Positions 5,640 to 15,176 of a stretch of DNA of 17,177 nucleotides are shown in pieces. A program made the translations under genes and the position numbers. The stretch is taken from positions 1-17,177 of the forward strand of contig JAFMQQ010000017.1 in NCBI GenBank assembly GCA_017354595.1. Reading direction: 5' to 3'. Numbering within the stretch: position 1 is the stretch's first letter; every line of letters begins with the position of its first letter. The stretch comes from Micromonosporaceae bacterium (GTDB lineage Bacteria > Actinomycetota > Actinomycetes > Mycobacteriales > Micromonosporaceae). The notes under the pieces are model-generated. The model saw nothing but the letters and a program-made list of their open reading frames with translations. It searched no databases and was not told the DNA's origin.

Positions 5640-6845
5640 CTACCAGGTCACCGGTAGTGTCTCAAGGCTCCGGAGCACCATCCCCGGCTTGAACCGCAGC
5701 TCATCGTCGGGCACGCTGACCCGGATGCCCGGTAGTCGCCGGAGCAGCCCGCGCAGCGCCTCCTGTATCTCCATCCGCGCCAGCTGCGCACCGAGGCAGT
5801 GGTGGACGCCGGCGCCGAAGGACATGTGCTGGTTCGCCTTGCGGGACAGGTCGAACCGGTCCGGGTCCTCGAATACCGACGGGTCGCGGTTGGCCAACCC
5901 GAGCGCCGGCAGTACCGCCGAGCCGGCCGGCAACCGTACGCCGCCCAGTTCGACCTCCTCCATGGCGATGCGCGGCAGCCCGCCACCCTCGCCGAGCTGG
6001 ATGAAGCGCATCATCTCCTCCACCGCCTGCCCGACGCTGTCCAGGTTGGCCGACAGCCACTTCATCTGCTCCGGGTAGTGCAGCAGTGTGAGCAGGCACA
6101 GGTTGATCTGGTTGGCGCTGGTCTCGTGGCCGCCGATCAGCATCGCGATGCCGAGCATCACCAGCTCGCGTTCGGAGAGCCGGTCGTCGTCCGCGTCCCG
6201 GGCGGCGATCAACGCGCTCATCAGGTCGTCGGTCGGTTGGGCCCGCTTCGCCGCGATGAGCTGGGCGAAGTAGTCGGACATGCCGCGCATGGCGGCCGCC
6301 TTCTCCTCCTCGGTCGCGTCCCCGGCGCCCAGCATCGCATCCGACCAGGCGTGGAACTCCGGCCGGTCCTGCGGCGGTACGCCGATCATCTCGCAGATCA
6401 CCTGTACCGGCAGCGGCAGCGAGAAGTTCTCCACCAGGTCGACCGGGCGTGGCGCGGCTTCGAGCTTGTCGAGCAGGTCGTCGACCAGCGCCACCACACG
6501 CGGGCGCAGCTGCTCGACCCGTCGCGCCGTGAACGCCTTGGCGACCAGGCTGCGAATCCGTGTGTGCTCCGGCGGGTCGAGTCCGAGCACGCTCTCCCCC
6601 ACCAGCTCACTCAGCTCGGTCTGCGCCGCTTCGGGCGCCGACGCAGCGGCCCGGCTGAACCGCGGGTCGACGAGAACCTGGCGCACGTCAGCGTTGCGGG
6701 TGACCAGCCATGCCGTCTTTCCGTCGGGCATGCTGACCGGCGCCACCGGCCGGCTGTCCAGCAGCGCGCGCAGTTCGGGCGCCGGATGGTAGATGGTGGG
6801 TGAGGCTGGGAAGGGGTAAGAGATCGGCGCCTGCTCGGCAACCAT
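5640..6845 (-). CDS. Bacterial class I cytochrome P450 (CYP105/CYP107-like)
   Basis: This 401-residue soluble P450 shows all the landmarks: DPPEHTRIRSLVAKAFT (90-106), the oxygen-binding I-helix GGHETS (238-243), the K-helix ExxR (Glu277-Arg280), the PRIAMEEVELGG stretch, and the heme loop FGAGVHHCLG with the axial Cys350. Length and the DPPEH motif are typical of actinomycete P450s of the CYP105/107 group, which hydroxylate small lipophilic or macrolide-like molecules. The true substrate cannot be read from the sequence. The start is ATG 6845-6843, with GGAGG eight bases upstream. The gene is transcribed together with the ferredoxin downstream. No biosynthetic partners are near, so this is a stand-alone P450-ferredoxin pair rather than part of a visible cluster. 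It lies in the same direction as leuS but has its own AT-rich upstream region. Confidence 0.96.
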   Translation of the reverse strand: MVAEQAPISYPFPASPTIYHPAPELRALLDSRPVAPVSMPDGKTAWLVTRNADVRQVLVDPRFSRAAASAPEAAQTELSELVGESVLGLDPPEHTRIRSLVAKAFTARRVEQLRPRVVALVDDLLDKLEAAPRPVDLVENFSLPLPVQVICEMIGVPPQDRPEFHAWSDAMLGAGDATEEEKAAAMRGMSDYFAQLIAAKRAQPTDDLMSALIAARDADDDRLSERELVMLGIAMLIGGHETSANQINLCLLTLLHYPEQMKWLSANLDSVGQAVEEMMRFIQLGEGGGLPRIAMEEVELGGVRLPAGSAVLPALGLANRDPSVFEDPDRFDLSRKANQHMSFGAGVHHCLGAQLARMEIQEALRGLLRRLPGIRVSVPDDELRFKPGMVLRSLETLPVTW

Positions 6846-6886
6846 GTGGGATCCTCCGTAACCGCGGCGTCGCGTCTGATCGCCCT

Positions 6887-6900
6887 AATATATCGACATA
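6887..6900 (-). promoter_or_regulatory. P450 promoter region with near-palindromic operator candidate
   Basis: Upstream of the P450 is a patch that is AT-rich against a very GC-rich background. On the minus strand TATATT (6892-6887) is a -10 candidate about 41 bp before the start codon; a convincing -35 is not visible (TGGATT at 17 bp). Overlapping it, TATATCGACATA (6889-6900) is a 12-bp dyad with one mismatched pair. Such TATnTCGAnATA dyads resemble PadR-type operators of actinobacteria, so the gene may be repressible. No regulator gene lies next to it. Confidence 0.4.
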
Positions 6901-6976
6901 AGGTGATCAAATCCATGCGTCGCGGCGTGCCTTGCGCGTCAACTCGCTGGACAGCACGGCGCCGAGGTACCCGCAA

Positions 6977-9847
6977 CTACACGACGATGCTGACCATCCG
7001 GCCGGGTACCACGATCGTCTTGCGCGGCTCCCGGCCGGCCAGATGCTCGGCGACCGCCGCCAGCGCCGCCTCGCGTACCGCCTCCTCGGCCGCGTCCGCC
7101 GGTACCTCCACCCGGGCGCGTACCTTGCCACCCACCTGTACCGGATACGTCACCGACTCGGCGACCAGCAGCGCCGGATCGGCGACCGGGAAGTCCGCGT
7201 ACGCCAGCGAGCCGGAGTGCCCCATCCGGTGCCACAGTTCCTCGGCGATGTGCGGGGCGAAGGGCGCCACCATCAGCACCAGCGGCTCGGCCACCTCGCG
7301 CGGGGTACCGGTACCGCCGACGGCAGTGATCCGGTTGGTCAGCTCGATCAGCTTCGCGACCGCCGTGTTGAACCGCAGCGGCTCCATATCGGCACGGACG
7401 CCGTCGATGACGCGGTGCAGCAGGCGCCGGCTCTGCTCGTCGGCCGGCTCGTCGACCACGCGCAGCTCGCCGGTCTGCTCGTCCACAATGGAGCGCCAGA
7501 CCCGTTGCAGGAACCGCTGCGCGCCGACCACCGCCCGGGTCTCCCAGGGCCGGTTGACCTCCAGCGGCCCCATCGACATCTCGTAGACCCGGAAGGTGTC
7601 CGCGCCATATACCGCACACATCTCGTCCGGCGTCACGACGTTCTTCAGCGACTTGCCCATCTTGCCGTACTCGCGCCGCACCGGTTTGCCGTGCCACGCA
7701 TAGCCACCGCCGGTCTCGGCGACCTCGGCGGCAGGTACGTAGGCGCCCCGCTCATCGGTGTACGCGTACGCCTGGATGTAGCCCTGGTTGAACAGCCGGC
7801 GGAACGGCTCGTGCGAGCTGATGTGGCCCAGGTCGTACAACACCTTGTGCCAGAAGCGCGCATACAGCAGGTGCAGCACGGCGTGCTCGGCCCCGCCAAC
7901 GTACAGGTCCACCCCGCCACTGTCGGATGTGGAGCGTGGACCCAGCCAGTACCGCTCGTTCTCGGGGTCCACGATGGACTTCTCGTTCTGCGGGTCCAGG
8001 TAGCGCAGCTCGTACCAGCACGAGCCGGCCCAGTTGGGCATGACGTTGGTCTCCCGGGTGTACCGCTTGCGCCCATCACCCAGGTCCAGCTCGACCTCCA
8101 CCCAGTCCCGGGCCCGGGACAGCGGTGCCTCCGGCGCCGAGGTCACATCCTCCGCGGCGTACGTCCTCGGGGAGAAGTCATCCACCTCGGGCAGTGCCAC
8201 CGGCAGCATCGAGTCGGGCAGCCCCACCGGCAGCCCGGTCTCGTCGTACACGATCGGGAACGGCTCGCCCCAGTACCGCTGCCGGCTGAACAGCCAGTCC
8301 CGCAGCCGGTACGTGGTGGCCGCCTCGCCGGCGCCGCGCTCGACCAGCCACCGGATGATGCGCCGCTTGGCCTCCGCAATGGACAGTCCATCCAGGAACT
8401 CGGAGTTGACCGCCGGGCCTTCGCCCACGTACGCCTTACCGTCGAATGTGGAGGGTGGCTGTACGGTCCGCACGATGGGCAGGTCGTACACCTCGGCGAA
8501 CTCCCAGTCCCGCTCGTCCTGCCCGGGTACCGCCATGATGGCGCCGGTACCGTAGCCGGCCAGTACGTAGTCGGCGATGAAGATCGGGATACGCGCGCCG
8601 TTGACCGGGTTGGTGGCGAAGGCACCGGTGAACACACCCGTCTTCTGCTTGGCATCGGCGGAGCGCTCTACGTCGGTCTTGGCGGCGGTCTGCGCCCGGT
8701 AAGCGGAGACCGCGGTGGCCGGATCGGCATGCCCGCCCGTCCACGCCGGGCGCGTCTGGTGCGGCCAGGCTTCTGGCACCAGCCGGTCGACCAGTTCGTG
8801 TTCGGGCGCCAGCACCATGTAGGTGGCGCCGAAGATGGTGTCCGGCCGGGTGGTGAAGACCCGCAGCTTGTTGCCGGCTCCCGCCGACGCACTCTCCGCC
8901 GCGGAGGCGCCAGGCGGCTGCGTACCGAAGTCGATGTACGCACCGGTGGAGCGGCCGATCCAGTTGCGCTGCATCAATTTGATCGGCTCCGGCCAGTCCA
9001 GTGGCTCCAGATCCTCCAGCAGCCGGTCGGCGTACGCGGTGATCCGCATCATCCATTGCTTCAGGTTGCGCTTGAAGACCGGGTAGTTGCCACGCTCGGA
9101 CCGGCCGTCCGCGGTGACCTCCTCGTTGGCCAGCACGGTACCCAGGCCCGGGCACCAGTTGACCGGCGCCTCGGCGACGTATGCCAGCCGGTGGTCATCG
9201 ACCAACCTACGCCGCTCCACTTCGGACAGTTCCGTCCACGGGCGACCGTCGGGTGTGGACCGCTGCCCGGCGGCGTACTGGGCGATCAGGTCCTCGATCG
9301 GCCGGGCCCGGCCGGACGGCGCGTCGTACCAGGAATTGAAGATCTGCAGAAAGATCCACTGTGTCCAGCGGTAGTACCCGGGGTCGATGGTGGCGATCCA
9401 CCGCTTCGGGTCGTACGCCATACCCATCCGGCGCAGCTGTGCCTTGAAGCGTTCGATGTTGGCTTCGGTGGTGATCCGCGGGTGGGTGCCGGTCTGCACC
9501 GCGTACAGCTCGGCGGGCAGCCCGAAGGCGTCGAAGCCCATCGGGTGCAGCACGTTGTACCCGGCCATCCGCTGGTACCGGCTGTACACATCGGTGCCGA
9601 TGTAGCCCAGCGGGTGCCCGACGTGCAGACCCTCGCCGGACGGGTACGGGAACATGTCGTGCACATACAGCTTGGGTGCGTTCGCCCGGGGATGGGTCGG
9701 CTCGGCCAGCGGCCCCACCGGGTTGGGCGCGCGGAAAGTGTCGTGCTCCGCCCAGTACTGCTGCCAGCGCGCCTCGATCTCGTTGGCCAGCTCAGCGGTG
9801 TATCTGTGCGGCGGGACATCCGCCGGTGGCTGCGTTACCTGGGTCAT
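6977..9847 (-). CDS. leuS: Leucyl-tRNA synthetase
   Basis: This class Ia synthetase of 956 residues charges tRNA-Leu with leucine. The HIGH-type motif is HVGH (75-78, in YPSGEGLHVGHPLGYIG). The KMSKS loop is KMGKS (729-733), the variant I recall from other actinobacterial LeuRS. The editing domain is present, with TTRPDTIFGATYMVLAPEH and YGTGAIMAVPGQDERD. The C-terminal anticodon-binding part and end domain look complete. I chose ATG 9847-9845 because GGTGGAG sits just before it; the in-frame GTG at 9856 lies within that ribosome site. The gene is transcribed alone, from a promoter at about 10047. It is preceded by a 24-codon leader ORF and a Rho-independent terminator, so transcription attenuation is likely. 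No terminator is visible between it and the P450 gene. Confidence 0.97.
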   Translation of the reverse strand: MTQVTQPPADVPPHRYTAELANEIEARWQQYWAEHDTFRAPNPVGPLAEPTHPRANAPKLYVHDMFPYPSGEGLHVGHPLGYIGTDVYSRYQRMAGYNVLHPMGFDAFGLPAELYAVQTGTHPRITTEANIERFKAQLRRMGMAYDPKRWIATIDPGYYRWTQWIFLQIFNSWYDAPSGRARPIEDLIAQYAAGQRSTPDGRPWTELSEVERRRLVDDHRLAYVAEAPVNWCPGLGTVLANEEVTADGRSERGNYPVFKRNLKQWMMRITAYADRLLEDLEPLDWPEPIKLMQRNWIGRSTGAYIDFGTQPPGASAAESASAGAGNKLRVFTTRPDTIFGATYMVLAPEHELVDRLVPEAWPHQTRPAWTGGHADPATAVSAYRAQTAAKTDVERSADAKQKTGVFTGAFATNPVNGARIPIFIADYVLAGYGTGAIMAVPGQDERDWEFAEVYDLPIVRTVQPPSTFDGKAYVGEGPAVNSEFLDGLSIAEAKRRIIRWLVERGAGEAATTYRLRDWLFSRQRYWGEPFPIVYDETGLPVGLPDSMLPVALPEVDDFSPRTYAAEDVTSAPEAPLSRARDWVEVELDLGDGRKRYTRETNVMPNWAGSCWYELRYLDPQNEKSIVDPENERYWLGPRSTSDSGGVDLYVGGAEHAVLHLLYARFWHKVLYDLGHISSHEPFRRLFNQGYIQAYAYTDERGAYVPAAEVAETGGGYAWHGKPVRREYGKMGKSLKNVVTPDEMCAVYGADTFRVYEMSMGPLEVNRPWETRAVVGAQRFLQRVWRSIVDEQTGELRVVDEPADEQSRRLLHRVIDGVRADMEPLRFNTAVAKLIELTNRITAVGGTGTPREVAEPLVLMVAPFAPHIAEELWHRMGHSGSLAYADFPVADPALLVAESVTYPVQVGGKVRARVEVPADAAEEAVREAALAAVAEHLAGREPRKTIVVPGRMVSIVV

Positions 9848-9913
9848 CGTCTCCACCTTGGGTCTCGGGTCGGTCGGCTACCGGTTCGCCGCGTACGACG
9901 AGCGGAGGGCATG

Positions 9914-9937
9914 AAAAAGCCCCTCGCGCAGGAGGGG
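9914..9937 (-). terminator. Rho-independent terminator in the leuS leader (attenuator)
   Basis: On the minus strand the stem CCCCTC (9937-9932)/GAGGGG (9925-9920) closes a six-base loop and is followed by C and a run of five T (9918-9914). It lies between the leader ORF stop and the leuS start, about 67 nt before the ATG. No gene other than leuS can be served by it, so it acts as a conditional stop within the leuS transcript. U-runs are rare in this genome, which makes the element stand out. Confidence 0.82.
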
Positions 9938-9939
9938 TC

Positions 9940-10006
9940 GCCGTGCCGTCGCGCTGGGTCTCAGTCTGATCCGAACCAATCTGACCTGAACCAGCCGAGG
10001 CACGGC
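9940..10006 (-). promoter_or_regulatory. Competing RNA pairing in the leuS attenuator
   Basis: Segment GCCGTGCC (10006-9999), inside the leader ORF, is perfectly complementary to GGCACGGC (9947-9940). The latter ends two bases before the 5' arm of the terminator stem. Past a GA bulge, the next GG/CC pair would invade the terminator arm, so the long-range helix can compete with the terminator. This is the arrangement of a ribosome-sensed attenuator. Which state a stalled ribosome would favour cannot be decided by eye, because a ribosome held at the Leu-Leu codons (10017-10012) would itself cover the upstream segment. Confidence 0.5.
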
Positions 10007-10035
10007 CCACTAAGAAGCCGGAACGCCCGGGTCAT
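9961..10035 (-). CDS. leuS leader peptide (leaderless, 24 codons)
   Basis: A 24-codon frame starts at ATG 10035-10033 and stops with TGA 9963-9961. It begins MTRAFRLLSGPCLGW. Codons 7 and 8 are consecutive CTT leucine codons, rare in this GC-rich genome, and codon 13 is CTC. A TACACT -10 element ends six bases before the ATG, so the transcript should begin at the start codon itself. The ORF is followed by a long-range pairing and a terminator ahead of leuS, the architecture of a leucine-sensing attenuator. Leader-peptide attenuators upstream of leuS have been predicted in some Streptomyces. The second half holds a near-repeat (GGTTCAGGTCAGATT/GGTTCGGATCAGACT) that encodes two Trp-Phe pairs, so Trp codons are as prominent as Leu. 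Confidence 0.6.
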   Translation of the reverse strand: MTRAFRLLSGPCLGWFRSDWFGSD

Positions 10036-10041
10036 GCGGGC

Positions 10042-10047
10042 AGTGTA
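10042..10047 (-). promoter_or_regulatory. -10 element of the leuS leader promoter
   Basis: TACACT on the minus strand (10047-10042), inside GGGGTACACT, fits the actinobacterial TAnnnT -10. Exactly six bases separate it from the leader ORF ATG at 10035, which puts the transcription start on the A of the ATG. A recognisable -35 is not present, as is common for such promoters. Confidence 0.6.
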
Positions 10048-10268
10048 CCCCGTCGTGTCGCCGCCCCGTACTCGGTTGCACGCCGCGTTTGGCCTGTTCT
10101 GAACCTTCAGTCCTATCGATCCCCTCGGCGTACCCGAGAAAGACGGTTAGCCTGAGAAGACCCATAGCCTTGTGAGATGGTCCCTCGGGGGTGGTCCAGG
10201 TCCCCCCGCGAACCACCGGCCAGCCGTGGACGTCTACGGAGTAGGCCAGGTAACGACAGGAGGAGCCT

Positions 10269-11321
<1,053 letters not shown>

Positions 11322-11324
11322 GGC

Positions 11325-12674
11325 GTGCGCGAGGGCCTGCGCGGGCTCACCACCCGCGGCAAGTCGTTCCTCGCGGCGGCGATCGCGGTACTGCTTGTCG
11401 CGCTGGTACTCGGCGAGAAGGACCTGCTCCGGCTGGGCATCCTGCTCGGCGCGCTGCCGTTGCTGGCGGCGTGGTACGTCGGCCGCACCCGCTACAAGCT
11501 CGCCTGCGGACGGGCGCTCGAGCCGCACCGAACCCAGGTCGGTGCCAGCGCCCGGGTGGTGCTGCGGCTGCAGAACCTCTCCGGCCTGCCAACCGGCACT
11601 CTGCTGCTGGAGGACCGGCTGCCGTACGCGCTGGGCAGCCGCCCCCGGCTGGTACTGGAACGGCTCGGTCGGCACCAGGCCAGCTCGGTGGCGTACACGG
11701 TACGGGCCGAGGTGCGCGGCCGGTACGAGGTCGGTCCGCTGGTGGTACGCCTGACCGACCCGTTCGGCCTGTGCGAGATGCACCGAGCCTTCCCCTCGGT
11801 GGACCACCTCACCGTCATCCCGCAGGTCGTACCGCTCCCCTCGGTACGGCTGACCGGCGAGTACGCCGGCACCGGCGACTCGCGCGCCCGGTCGGTCGCG
11901 GTGCACGGCGAGGACGACGCGGCCACCCGCGAGTACCGGCACGGCGACGACCTGCGCCGGGTGCACTGGCGCTCCACCGCCCGGGTCGGCGAGCTGATGG
12001 TGCGCCGCGAGGAGCAGCCGTGGGAGAGCCGGGCGACGCTGATCCTGGACACCCGGGCCGGGGCGCACCGCGGCGAGGGGCCGACCGCCAGCTTCGAGTG
12101 GGCGGTCTCGGCGGTTGCCAGCATGGCCACCCACCTGCGCGCCAACGGGTACAAGCTGCGCCTGGTCACGGACACCGGGGCGGACATCGACGCGACCGAG
12201 TCGGACGACGGCGCGATCCTGGACCACCTGGCCGAGGTGCGCACCTCGCGCCGGGGCGGCATCGCCCAGCTCGTCGAACACGTACGGATGCGCGCCGATG
12301 GCGGCCTGCTGATCGCGGTACTCGGCAACCTCAGCCCGGCCGAGGCCGACCTGCTGGGTCGGCTCCGCTCCGCCAACGCCACCTGCATCGCCCTGTTCGT
12401 CGACAGCACCACCTGGCTCAACCTGCCCACGCTTGAGCGGGAGGAGGCGGAGCGGACGCACGGGACGGCGGCCCTGTCGCTGATGCGTACCGGCTGGCGG
12501 GTGGTGGGGGTCGCGCACGGCGACAAGCTGCCTGCCCTCTGGCCACGGGCGGCCCGAGGCGCGCAGGGCCTGCCTGGCCGCGCCCTTGGGGGACGGGCCG
12601 AGGGCTTCGCCTCCCGGGCGACGATGGCGGAGACGGTCACCACCACGGCGACTTCGGCGGGAGGCCTGCCGTGA
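11325..12674 (+). CDS. DUF58 domain membrane protein
   Basis: This 449-residue protein has two adjacent hydrophobic helices near the N-terminus (about 13-29 and 37-53), then a soluble region. The DUF58 signature is EYRHGDDLRRVHWRSTAR (from Glu203), followed by LMVRREEQPWE. The C-terminal half has the alternating beta/alpha pattern of a VWA-like fold (ATLILDTRAG, LLIAVLGNLS). Such proteins are partners of MoxR ATPases. Their biochemical role is unknown, and an envelope-related role is inferred from the transglutaminase next door. The GTG at 11325 has GGAGGCGGTGAGG just upstream, 3 nt after the moxR stop. The last 45 residues are low-complexity (Ala/Gly/Thr). The transglutaminase begins 16 nt after the stop. 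Confidence 0.9.
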   Translation: MREGLRGLTTRGKSFLAAAIAVLLVALVLGEKDLLRLGILLGALPLLAAWYVGRTRYKLACGRALEPHRTQVGASARVVLRLQNLSGLPTGTLLLEDRLPYALGSRPRLVLERLGRHQASSVAYTVRAEVRGRYEVGPLVVRLTDPFGLCEMHRAFPSVDHLTVIPQVVPLPSVRLTGEYAGTGDSRARSVAVHGEDDAATREYRHGDDLRRVHWRSTARVGELMVRREEQPWESRATLILDTRAGAHRGEGPTASFEWAVSAVASMATHLRANGYKLRLVTDTGADIDATESDDGAILDHLAEVRTSRRGGIAQLVEHVRMRADGGLLIAVLGNLSPAEADLLGRLRSANATCIALFVDSTTWLNLPTLEREEAERTHGTAALSLMRTGWRVVGVAHGDKLPALWPRAARGAQGLPGRALGGRAEGFASRATMAETVTTTATSAGGLP

Positions 12675-12690
12675 GCCCGAGGGGAGCATC

Positions 12691-15153
12691 ATGAACCAGC
12701 GCCGGCACGTCACGCTGGTCGCCGCCGCGGCGACCCTGCTGGCCACCGCGCCGATGTCGACCATCTTCGCGAGCTGGACCTGGCTGATCGACTGCATCCT
12801 TGCCATCGCCGTGGTCTGCGGCGCCGCGCTGCTGCTGCGCTCGGTACGGGCACCGGTCTGGGCCCAGGTGCTGGGCATGGTCGTGGGTGTCTGCCTGATC
12901 GCCACCCTGCTCTTTGGCGAGCACGCCTACCTGGGGCTGATCCCCAGCGGGCGCACCCTGCAGCACTTCGCGGACCTGGTCTCCGCCGCCGGTACCGACA
13001 TCCGCGACCAGGCGGTACCGGTACCGGACCGGGACGGGCTGCTCTTCCTCACCACGGTCGGGATCGGCGGGGTGGCCGTGCTGGTCGATCTGTTCGCGGT
13101 CGGGCTGCGCCAGCCGGCACTGGCCGGCATGCCGATGCTCCCGCTCTACTCGATCCCGGTGATCGTGCACCAGGACAGCGTCTCGGTCGTACCTTTCGTG
13201 ATCGGTTCCATCGGCTACCTGTGGCTGCTGGCCAGTGACAACGTCGATCGGGTCCGGCGCTTCGGCCGGCGCTTCACCGGTGATGGCCGGGACGTGGACC
13301 TGTGGGAGCCATCCCCGCTCGCCGCCGCCGGGCGGCGGCTCGGGGTGGTCGGGGTCGCGCTTGCCATCCTGTTGCCGCTTGCCATCCCGGGCATGACCAG
13401 CGGGCTGCTCGACCGCGTCGGTGGCGGTGGCAGCGGTATCGGCACCGGCGGCGGCAACGGCAACGGCAGTGGCTCGGTCGACCTTTTCGCCCGGCTCTCC
13501 GGCAGCCTCAACCAGGGCAACCCGTTCACCATGATCAAGGTCAGCACCAACGACCCGGACCCGTACTACCTCCGCTTCGGCGTGGCCGACCAGCTCACCC
13601 CGGCCGGCTTCCGCAACCGGGTCTCCAGCGGCGGCGACCCGGCCGTCGACAACAACTTTCCCGATCCCACGGTGACCCTCCCCGGGGTGACCCAGTCGAC
13701 CTACAACAGCCACGTCCAATTCGTAAAGTTCGATATGGGGTTGCTGCCGCTCTACCCGGACGTGACCCGTACCAGCCAGATCGACAGGGCGTGGCGGTAC
13801 GACGCGGCCGGCCAGTTGATCTACTCCAGCTCGAACCGGGTCACCACGGCGGACATGAAGTCCTACGACTTCGAGTACGTGCACACCCGGTACTCGCCGG
13901 ACGCCCTGCGACAGGCACCCCCGCTGGAGCCGGACAACCCGGTCACCAACCTCAGTGCGGTGCCGTCCCAGCCGTTCGTCAAGGCTCTCGTGGACAAGTT
14001 GACCAACGGCAAGATCAACGAGTACGACGAGGTCCGGGCGCTGTTCGACTACTTCTCGCTGAAGAACCACTTCGTCTACGAGCTGTCCACCAAGACCGGC
14101 AGCAGCGGCAGCGACATCGAGAACTTCCTGAACAACAGGGCCGGGTACTGCGAGCAGTACGCCGCGGCGCTGGCGTGGATGGTGCGGCAGGCCGGCTTCC
14201 CGGCCCGGGTTGCGTTCGGTTTCACCCTCGGCACCGGCAGCAACGGTGGCACGTACACCTTGACCAACAAGAACCTGCACGCCTGGACCGAGGTCTACTT
14301 CCCGGGGTACGGCTGGGTCCCGTTCGACGCGACGCCGACCAGTGGCCTCAGCGGCCCGGTCAGCACGACCTGGGCACCGGACCCGAACCGCCCGGCGACC
14401 AGTACCAGCACCGCACCCGGCCAGGTACCGGACGTGGGCGCGAGCGGCGGCGCGGGCGCTGGCGACCGGGCGAATGACCCGGCCCAGGGCCGGGACCCGG
14501 GGGGCGCGGCGATCCAATCGCAGAGCCGCTTGTCGGACTGGGCGTTCGGCGGACTGGGCGTACTGCTGGTGCTGCTCGTTCTGCCAGCGGCCACCCGTAC
14601 CGCGCTGCGTCGCCGGCGCCGGCCCAGGTACGCGACCCAGCGGTCGCCACACCCGGAGGTCACCGGCGGGCAGAGCGCGCCGGTGATGCGGGTGCTACCG
14701 GGACCGGAGGCGGACCGGGCGCGGCGGGATGCCCACGCCGCCTGGGACGAGCTGCTCGACACGCTGCTCGACTACCGGGTCGGGGTGGATGACGCGGAGA
14801 CCCCCCGGTTGACCGTGGACCGTCTGGTGGCGGAGTTCGGGCTGACCGGTGAAACGGCCGATGCGGTAGAGCTGCTGGGCCGGGCCGAGGAGCACGCCCG
14901 GTACGCCCGCGGTCCGCTGCGGGAGCCTGGCCTCGGCGTCGCACTGCGGGCCTTGCGGCGGGCGATCGCGCGCCGGGTACCGGGGCGGACCCGCCTGGTC
15001 GCCGCGCTGTTCCCGCCGTCGGTACTGCATCGCTGGCGGGCCGGGCTGATCGACAGTTTCGCCGGCGCGGTGGCGTGGACCGGCCGGGTACGTGAAGGGA
15101 TGGTCAGCTCGTTGCGACCGCGGCGGGCACGCGCCCAGGCCACCCGGTCCTAG
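12691..15153 (+). CDS. TgpA-like membrane transglutaminase (DUF3488 + transglutaminase core + DUF4129)
   Basis: An 820-residue multi-domain membrane protein. The N-terminal part has about six hydrophobic helices (near 7-24, 31-49, 55-76, 117-140, 163-181 and 216-236), as in DUF3488/TgpA. A Gly/Asn/Ser-rich linker (about 244-262) leads to an extracytoplasmic part. The transglutaminase core shows the full papain-like triad: Cys487 (GYCEQYAAALAWMVRQAG), His530 (NLHAWTEVYFPGYGW) and Asp546 (PFDATP). A Pro/Thr/Ser linker, a last membrane helix (about 617-637) and a cytoplasmic DUF4129-like domain follow. The substrate is unknown; cross-linking or cleavage of envelope proteins is presumed. I use ATG 12691, behind GAGGGGAG. 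A GTG at 12671 overlapping the DUF58 stop opens a seven-codon frame ending at this ATG (ATGA), which may couple translation. Last gene of the MoxR operon. Confidence 0.94.
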   Translation: MNQRRHVTLVAAAATLLATAPMSTIFASWTWLIDCILAIAVVCGAALLLRSVRAPVWAQVLGMVVGVCLIATLLFGEHAYLGLIPSGRTLQHFADLVSAAGTDIRDQAVPVPDRDGLLFLTTVGIGGVAVLVDLFAVGLRQPALAGMPMLPLYSIPVIVHQDSVSVVPFVIGSIGYLWLLASDNVDRVRRFGRRFTGDGRDVDLWEPSPLAAAGRRLGVVGVALAILLPLAIPGMTSGLLDRVGGGGSGIGTGGGNGNGSGSVDLFARLSGSLNQGNPFTMIKVSTNDPDPYYLRFGVADQLTPAGFRNRVSSGGDPAVDNNFPDPTVTLPGVTQSTYNSHVQFVKFDMGLLPLYPDVTRTSQIDRAWRYDAAGQLIYSSSNRVTTADMKSYDFEYVHTRYSPDALRQAPPLEPDNPVTNLSAVPSQPFVKALVDKLTNGKINEYDEVRALFDYFSLKNHFVYELSTKTGSSGSDIENFLNNRAGYCEQYAAALAWMVRQAGFPARVAFGFTLGTGSNGGTYTLTNKNLHAWTEVYFPGYGWVPFDATPTSGLSGPVSTTWAPDPNRPATSTSTAPGQVPDVGASGGAGAGDRANDPAQGRDPGGAAIQSQSRLSDWAFGGLGVLLVLLVLPAATRTALRRRRRPRYATQRSPHPEVTGGQSAPVMRVLPGPEADRARRDAHAAWDELLDTLLDYRVGVDDAETPRLTVDRLVAEFGLTGETADAVELLGRAEEHARYARGPLREPGLGVALRALRRAIARRVPGRTRLVAALFPPSVLHRWRAGLIDSFAGAVAWTGRVREGMVSSLRPRRARAQATRS

Positions 15154-15176
15154 CCAGCCACCCGGCCTTAGCCAGC
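15141..15176 (+). repeat. 18-bp tandem duplication across the transglutaminase stop codon
   Basis: CACCCGGTCCTAGCCAGC (15141-15158) is followed directly by CACCCGGCCTTAGCCAGC (15159-15176), differing at two bases. The first copy contains the TAG stop (15151-15153), so the second copy is a duplicate of the gene end. A third, more diverged copy may begin at 15177. Confidence 0.8.

Noticed and set aside
6907..6976. Tail of a small gene between leuS and the P450 (a frame ending VLSSELTRKARRDAWI)
   Set aside because: Further upstream the frame lies wholly within leuS in another register and is Arg/Ser-rich. There is no ribosome site or start within the gap.
9848..10047. T-box riboswitch controlling leuS
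   Set aside because: The leader is about 190 nt and lacks a recognisable Stem I or the conserved T-box sequence. The small ORF plus terminator explains it better.
6932..10102. A plus-strand frame of more than 1000 codons opposite leuS
   Set aside because: It is the antisense shadow of leuS. GC-rich genes leave few stop codons on the opposite strand, and the sequence is Arg/His/Gln/Val-rich with no domain pattern, while leuS has every family motif.
10100..10268. A defined promoter for the moxR operon
   Set aside because: Two TAGCCT hexamers fit TAnnnT, but neither has a credible -35 or leaderless spacing, so I did not annotate one.
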